Source: an uncultured Veillonella sp.
Lineage (GTDB): Bacteria; Bacillota; Negativicutes; Veillonellales; Veillonellaceae
Length of the DNA: 10,940 nucleotides
Reading direction: 5' to 3'
Assembly: GCA_937930265.1 (NCBI GenBank)
Contig: CALGLI010000285.1
Coordinates: 1-10,940 of the forward strand
A model generated the notes under the pieces. That model worked only from the letters and a program-made list of their open reading frames with translations. It had not been told where the DNA came from and ran no database searches. A program made the translations under genes and the position numbers. Positions 7,585 through 10,940 of the stretch are shown piece by piece; positions within the stretch are counted from its first letter, which is position 1; each line of letters opens with the position of its first letter.

Positions 7585-8880
7585 CTATTTCTTTTCTATG
7601 TCACTACATAGAACAACCTTAATTGTATCATATGACGTCAAAACTTGCACCTGACGAAACTGAAATTCTTTTCCTTTTGGCCCTTTCACCAGTGAAAGTA
7701 GACTTTCTATCACAGGTTGGCTCAACTGTTCTGGTCGTACATAGGAGCTTAATATTCGTTTCCATAAGCGGCTCACTAAGGCATCATGCTCATCCATCAA
7801 CGCTCGTTTATCCAACACTATGCCATCTTCATTATACCTGACATAATTCGACTCCAACCGAGTTATCTCTTGCTCAAAATAGGATGTATCACATTGCGCC
7901 AATACACCTAATCGGTACAACGCATGTACCGTTTGTGGATACCGTTCTGTACAGGTAGGTATCAAGACTCGGCGAATCCAATTTCTATCATAGGCCGTAT
8001 CAAGGTTCGATGCATCTTCTCCATAAAAACAATGTAACCACTTCGCATAATTTTGTAAGACTTGTTTTGGCACTGTCAAACAAGGTCGCCAAATATCACT
8101 AGAGAAGGTGCTCATCCCTTGTAATCCTTCTAAGCCTGAGCCTCGTAACAGATGCGCTAATATAGTCTCCCCTTGATCATCTAAATGATGGGCTGTCACA
8201 ATATATTCATAGCCCTGTTGCCCAGCAATATCACGCAAATGGGCATAGCGCAATGTGCGCCCCATCATTTCAAAGGATACACCCTCTAAATCTGCCTTCG
8301 CCGATACATCTTCCTGTACCGTATAGCAAGGCATACCAAATTGTAAGGCATACCATTCTACGAGAGCCACTTCTTCCATCGCCTCTGGTCGTAACCCATG
8401 GTCCATCGTAAAAATCCCAATACTTGTGAACCCTTCTATATAGAAATAATGTAGCAAGGCAATAGAATCTACCCCACCAGAGCAAGCTAACAGTAATGGA
8501 GTATCTTTCGTAACACCAGCATCCATAGCCCCTGTAATAGCCTTTCTAAGCTGTTGCAGACTGCGCCAAGACTCACCATACAGCACCTTTTCTTGACTAC
8601 GTGTCAAAGGCTCCGTACAGTGAAACATGCGTTGACGATACGTATGATACTGATTAATACAGTCCTCTCCATACCATTTGCCCAACATGTGTTGACTATG
8701 CTCCACTTGCTCTGCCAACTCTTCCATCGTCAGCAAAGGTACCACCATCTCCACATGTTTCCGTGTTTCATTTGCCTTTTCTACTTCTATCACCGTTTGA
8801 AAGTCACCTTGACTTTCATAGGCATCTAACAAGCTTTCTACCAAGGGAGCCCAAGAATAATAGTCTTTATCTTTCACCAT
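7585..8880 (-). CDS. tilS: tRNA(Ile)-lysidine synthase with an unusual N-terminal extension
   Basis: Uses ATP and lysine to convert C34 of the CAU-anticodon tRNA(Ile) to lysidine, so that it reads AUA; an essential cytosolic step. The 431 residues contain the PP-loop SGGVDS (134-139), MDHGLR (159-164), TAHHLDDQGET (229-239), LLRGSGLEGLQGM (244-256) and RNWIRRVLIP (299-308). In most homologues the PP-loop lies at about residue 15-35; here about 110 extra residues precede it. That stretch is rich in Glu, Gln and aromatic residues, and I recognise no domain in it. After the catalytic part the protein ends near the KGKEFQF region, so the second C-terminal domain of longer TilS proteins appears absent. 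The ATG at 8880 overlaps ppx by 14 bp and has AGAAGGGTGG about 10 nt upstream. A start at Met118 would give a standard N-terminus but has no well-spaced ribosome site. Confidence 0.93.
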   Translation of the reverse strand: MVKDKDYYSWAPLVESLLDAYESQGDFQTVIEVEKANETRKHVEMVVPLLTMEELAEQVEHSQHMLGKWYGEDCINQYHTYRQRMFHCTEPLTRSQEKVLYGESWRSLQQLRKAITGAMDAGVTKDTPLLLACSGGVDSIALLHYFYIEGFTSIGIFTMDHGLRPEAMEEVALVEWYALQFGMPCYTVQEDVSAKADLEGVSFEMMGRTLRYAHLRDIAGQQGYEYIVTAHHLDDQGETILAHLLRGSGLEGLQGMSTFSSDIWRPCLTVPKQVLQNYAKWLHCFYGEDASNLDTAYDRNWIRRVLIPTCTERYPQTVHALYRLGVLAQCDTSYFEQEITRLESNYVRYNEDGIVLDKRALMDEHDALVSRLWKRILSSYVRPEQLSQPVIESLLSLVKGPKGKEFQFRQVQVLTSYDTIKVVLCSDIEKK

Positions 8881-9775
8881 ATTGTGCTTGCCACCCTTCT
8901 AATCCATCTGCTTCACTGACCACAATGGATCCAATTTGATAGGTATCCATAAGAGACGTAATAATCTCTGTACCCGGCACGATAATATCTACTCGACCTG
9001 GCTGTAAGCCTTTCACCTGCAATCGTTCCTCACGACTCATATAACGAAGTTGTAATATCATAGCTTCAATAGTTCCACGGTCCATACGATGCCCCTGTAT
9101 ACGTTGCGGATCATAAGTCTCCATTTGCAAGTCTATGGCAGCCAACGACGTGGCGGTACCACCGATGCCGATAAACTCGCCAAATGTCCCTGCAATAGGC
9201 AATTCATCCCACATATGCACAGTTTCTTCCCATACACGTTGCGGACCCTCTGCAGACATCTCTTGCATACGCACCGCACCAGCAGGATAGGATTTTGTAA
9301 AATACACATGGTTCGTATCCCCCAAGGCAATTTCCGTACTACCACCCCCTACATCAATAGTAGCATAATGAAAGTCTGGATTTTCATAAACCGTAGCCCC
9401 CTTAAATCCATAGGTAGCCTCTTCTTCACCACTTAGCACACGGTACTCCATAGGACATACTTGCTTGGCTTGCTCTAGGAAGTCCTTACCATTTCCTGAT
9501 TCTCGAATGGCGCTCGTAGCAAGACCGATGCGAATCGTAGCACCATAATCATCTAACGCAGCACAGATTTTTTTAAGCGCTTGCAGACCACGGTCCATGG
9601 CTTCCTTAGTTAATAGTCCATCACTACTACGTTTGCCTAATTGTGTAGTCCACAATTGCTTCGGTTCATTCTGCCACTGCGATCCATCATAGGTGCCTAA
9701 CAACACTCGAAATGAGTTAGAGCCTAAATCTACAATTCCTATCCGACTACCTTCTTGTACTACATATGATTCCAT
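8867..9775 (-). CDS. ppx: Short Ppx/GppA-family phosphatase (exopolyphosphatase or pppGpp phosphohydrolase)
   Basis: Member of the ASKHA-fold family that trims terminal phosphate from inorganic polyphosphate and/or converts pppGpp to ppGpp. Sequence alone does not separate the two activities. The 302 residues form only the two-domain core: DLGSNSFR (16-23), ATSAIRES (86-93), SGEEEA with the likely catalytic Glu (115-120), DVGGGSTE phosphate loop (141-148), IGGTATSLAA (204-213), GRVDIIVPG (260-268) and VSEADGLEG (286-294). The C-terminal HD-like domains of E. coli Ppx and GppA (about 500 residues) are absent, as in other short bacterial homologues. The ATG at 9775 has GAGGG 5 nt upstream. It overlaps tilS by 14 bp, so the two are translated together. 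In Bacillus this position is occupied by sporulation-region genes. Confidence 0.92.
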   Translation of the reverse strand: MESYVVQEGSRIGIVDLGSNSFRVLLGTYDGSQWQNEPKQLWTTQLGKRSSDGLLTKEAMDRGLQALKKICAALDDYGATIRIGLATSAIRESGNGKDFLEQAKQVCPMEYRVLSGEEEATYGFKGATVYENPDFHYATIDVGGGSTEIALGDTNHVYFTKSYPAGAVRMQEMSAEGPQRVWEETVHMWDELPIAGTFGEFIGIGGTATSLAAIDLQMETYDPQRIQGHRMDRGTIEAMILQLRYMSREERLQVKGLQPGRVDIIVPGTEIITSLMDTYQIGSIVVSEADGLEGWQAQYGER

Positions 9776-9803
9776 CTATACCCTCAACTTTCTATCCATA
9801 ATT

Positions 9804-9840
9804 ATGTACATGCCTTTATTATGTAACTACTGTGTACACA
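9804..9840. repeat. Two TGTACA-centred palindromes upstream of ppx
   Basis: TGTGTACACA (9831-9840, perfect 10 bp) and ATGTACAT (9804-9811, perfect 8 bp) lie with centres 28 bp apart between the divIC terminator and the ppx ribosome site. They could be a paired operator for the ppx-tilS-hpt-ftsH run. I could not define a convincing promoter there: CATAAT-like -10 boxes exist, but no good -35 accompanies them. Confidence 0.3.
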
Positions 9841-9894
9841 AAAAGAGACTATAACAAAATAAACGTTTTTACATTTTCGTTACAGTCCTTTTTT
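9839..9894 (-). terminator. Bidirectional rho-independent terminator downstream of divIC
   Basis: On the minus strand, arms 9887-9875 and 9859-9847 pair over 13 bp (two G-U pairs in RNA) around a 15-nt loop, followed by TCTTTTTG (9846-9839). Read on the plus strand the same stem is followed by CCTTTTTT (9887-9894). It should stop divIC transcription, and with no gene on the plus strand its reverse activity may be incidental. Confidence 0.8.
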
Positions 9895-9897
9895 GCA

Positions 9898-9949
9898 GAA
9901 ACTACCAAGTTCTTGAGACAGTATTATCACAAGATATCTTGGTAGTTTC
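9898..9949. repeat. Long perfect hairpin between divIC and its terminator
   Basis: Perfect 12-bp arms (GAAACTACCAAG at 9898-9909 and its complement at 9938-9949) enclose a 28-nt loop that can form an inner 5-bp stem (9911-9915 with 9930-9934). On the minus strand no T run follows. On the plus strand TTTTT follows four bases later, inside a small CCG/CGG stem. It may be a 3'-UTR structure of divIC, part of a small RNA, or a plus-strand terminator. Confidence 0.6.
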
Positions 9950-9993
9950 CCGTTTTTCGGTGCACTTGGAGCTATTTTATTACAGCCACTTCA

Positions 9994-10287
9994 TTATCGA
10001 ACATAGGGAACTTCCCCAGGTTTCACTAGGCCAAGTTCTTCCCTGGCTACACCCTCGATATGTGTATCATCTTCTAACAATTTCTTTTGCTCAGATAAAC
10101 TTTCATTTTCTTTTTTTAATTCCTGTAATTGTTGCTCCAACTGTTGTTTCTCTTGATGCAAACTATAAATTGTATATACTTGTTGCACTAATACCATTGC
10201 AAATAAGATACATATAGCGTAGCGCATCTTTTTCCACATACCACTTGCCTTCACAGGACGTCTCGGTCTTTTAGCACCGTTCTCCAT
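9994..10287 (-). CDS. divIC: Septum formation initiator, DivIC/FtsB family
   Basis: Small bitopic membrane protein of the divisome that pairs with FtsL/DivIB-type partners at the division site. I choose the ATG at 10287 (97 residues): GGGAG lies 8 nt upstream, while the GTG three codons earlier (10296) would sit directly on that ribosome site. A basic cytosolic N-terminus (KRPRRPVK) is followed by one transmembrane helix at about 22-40. A coiled coil rich in Gln, Glu, Leu and Lys covers about 44-73. The family C-terminal signature IEGVAREELGLVKPGE follows at about 77-92. It is in the same relative place as divIC of Bacillus, upstream of tilS-hpt-ftsH. It has its own promoter and terminator, so it appears monocistronic. 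Confidence 0.9.
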   Translation of the reverse strand: MENGAKRPRRPVKASGMWKKMRYAICILFAMVLVQQVYTIYSLHQEKQQLEQQLQELKKENESLSEQKKLLEDDTHIEGVAREELGLVKPGEVPYVR

Positions 10288-10295
10288 GGTCTTCA

Positions 10296-10300
10296 CTCCC
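10296..10300 (-). promoter_or_regulatory. Ribosome binding site that fixes the divIC start
   Basis: GGGAG on the minus strand, 8 nt before ATG at 10287. It overlaps the in-frame GTG at 10296, which therefore cannot use it. Confidence 0.65.
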
Positions 10301-10375
10301 GATTACTATCTATTTTGCTATCTCTTTTGTCTATACCTAGTCTCTGTAATTATGTATAGCTTTATCTATAGTTGT

Positions 10376-10406
10376 ATTATAGCATATCTCCGCAATTCCG
10401 TGTAAA
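10376..10406 (-). promoter_or_regulatory. Extended -10 promoter of divIC
   Basis: The minus strand carries TGCTATAAT: a perfect -10 (10381-10376) with the TGn extension. TTTACA (10406-10401) is a possible -35, 5/6 match, but at 19 bp spacing, so the extended -10 probably dominates. The start site would be near 10369, giving a leader of about 80 nt. Confidence 0.7.
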
Positions 10407-10433
10407 CCTCATTCGCAATAACTAAGTCTCCAT

Positions 10434-10487
10434 AATAAGTGTTGCCACTATTCATATAAAAATAATCTCCACTTTTTTCAAGGAGAC
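10434..10487 (-). other. Structured non-coding segment upstream of the divIC promoter
   Basis: Two small hairpins lie between the upstream terminator and the divIC promoter. TCTCC/GGAGA (10486-10482 with 10470-10466) has an A-rich loop and is followed by TTATTTTT. A 7-bp bulged stem is capped by a GCAA (GNRA) tetraloop (10452-10434). They could be a second weak terminator or part of a small RNA. No coding sequence is seen in 10297-10573. Confidence 0.3.
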
Positions 10488-10521
10488 ATAACTAACCACG
10501 TACTCACGAAATACATATACT

Positions 10522-10552
10522 AAAAAGCGACCCCACTAGGAGGTCGCCTTTT
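10522..10552 (-). terminator. Rho-independent terminator of the carboxyltransferase gene
   Basis: An 8-bp GC-rich stem (10547-10540 with 10534-10527, one G-U pair) has a 5-nt loop and is followed by TTTTT (10526-10522) on the minus strand. It begins 27 nt after the stop of the carboxyltransferase gene. AAAA upstream of the stem gives it partial activity on the plus strand too. Confidence 0.88.
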
Positions 10553-10573
10553 ATATGTGAATGTAAGGATTAA

Positions 10574-10940
10574 CTATTCACCTTTGTAGTTCAATACTTT
10601 TTGAGTTACAGGTGTTGCATGTTTTTCGAAGTATTGAAGTGCTACTTCTGGGAACATAGCGTATGTTAATACGTCTTCTTCTGTTACGCCAGTGAAGCCT
10701 TTAGCTTCAAGATCAGCACGCATTTTTTCCATTTCTGGAGCTACGTCATCAGCTGGACGATGCGTAATAGGAGTTTCGTCACCAATGATTAATTCTTTAA
10801 TTTCTGGTTTTACAGCTGCTGGAAGTTGACCATATTTACCACGAACTAAGTCTTTTACTTCAGCTGGTGTAGTGTTGTAACGAGGCAATCCTTGAGATTG
10901 GAATAACACGTTCATCATAGCCATTGTACCAACGATTTGG
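10574..10940 (-). CDS. C-terminal end of a biotin-dependent carboxyltransferase (pyruvate carboxylase subunit B / oxaloacetate decarboxylase alpha type), partial
   Basis: The frame is open to the right edge and reads QIVGTMAMMNVL at the boundary, so the first Met seen (10924) is internal. About 121 residues are visible. They match the region after the TIM barrel in PycB/OadA proteins: QIVGT, LPRYNTTPAEVKDLVRGKYG, the PITHRPAD segment, and EEDVLTYAMFPEVALQYFE near the end. These enzymes move a carboxyl group between biotin and pyruvate/oxaloacetate. The protein stops at VLNYKGE, right after this domain, with no Pro/Ala linker and no biotinyl (AMKM-type) domain, so the biotin carrier must be a separate protein. 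Which of the two reactions it serves cannot be told from this piece. The gene ends in a good terminator, so it is last in its operon. BirA, encoded at 3844-4827, would charge its carrier. Confidence 0.85.
   Translation of the reverse strand, partial: QIVGTMAMMNVLFQSQGLPRYNTTPAEVKDLVRGKYGQLPAAVKPEIKELIIGDETPITHRPADDVAPEMEKMRADLEAKGFTGVTEEDVLTYAMFPEVALQYFEKHATPVTQKVLNYKGE

Noticed and set aside
9939..10217. Open frame of 92 codons on the plus strand, opposite divIC
   Set aside because: It begins in the hairpin region and runs antisense to a recognisable DivIC coiled coil. It has no ribosome site and no recognisable domain.
10288..10296. GTG start of DivIC at 10296
   Set aside because: The only ribosome site (GGGAG) overlaps this codon; it is correctly spaced for the ATG at 10287.
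10401..10409. BirA-like half-site GGTTTACAC (minus strand) before divIC
   Set aside because: No facing half at 14-16 bp, and the TTTACA part is better explained as a -35 box.
1..10940. Defence system, mobile element, CRISPR array, tRNA or rRNA
   Set aside because: All coding space is taken by recognisable housekeeping genes, no spaced repeats or terminal inverted repeats were seen, and no gap exceeds 300 bases.

Overview
The window is about 11 kb of an AT-rich chromosome, and every gene lies on the minus strand. The gene set, the general character of the proteins and the gene order point to a Gram-negative-type Firmicute of the Negativicutes. Veillonella or a close relative fits best; this is an inference from gene content, not from a marker gene. 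It looks like core housekeeping chromosome: I see no phage, insertion sequence, CRISPR array, rRNA or tRNA.

Layout, in the direction of transcription (right to left). (1) 10940-10574: the C-terminal end of a pyruvate carboxylase B / oxaloacetate decarboxylase alpha-type carboxyltransferase, closed by a good terminator. (2) 10287-9994: a divIC/ftsB cell-division gene with its own extended -10 promoter, followed by a long hairpin and a bidirectional terminator. (3) 9775-5043: a tight run of ppx/gppA, tilS, hpt and ftsH, with a 14-bp overlap and short gaps, ended by a hairpin terminator. (4) 4827-2081: birA, coaX and dusB, transcribed from a promoter just upstream of birA, with a 1-nt gap and a 17-bp overlap between the genes. 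(5) 1811-1: cstA, a multi-pass transporter running off the left edge, read from a perfect consensus sigma-A promoter (TTGACA-N17-TATAAT).

The order divIC ... tilS-hpt-ftsH-coaX ... dusB is the conserved Firmicutes block known from Bacillus subtilis. Here it lacks the spoIIE-region genes and contains ppx and birA instead. Functionally the window joins nucleotide salvage (Hpt), tRNA modification (TilS, DusB), membrane proteolysis (FtsH), polyphosphate or (p)ppGpp turnover (Ppx/GppA), CoA synthesis (CoaX), protein biotinylation (BirA), septation (DivIC) and probable pyruvate or peptide uptake (CstA). BirA and the biotin-dependent carboxyltransferase belong to the same metabolic theme, because biotin enzymes are central to lactate and succinate metabolism in these anaerobes.

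I found no convincing new biological system. The points most worth a second look are a TilS with an unrecognised N-terminal extension of about 110 residues and no room for the usual second C-terminal domain, a BirA-box-like half-site in the birA promoter, a likely TTG start for FtsH, and structured intergenic RNA on both sides of divIC.
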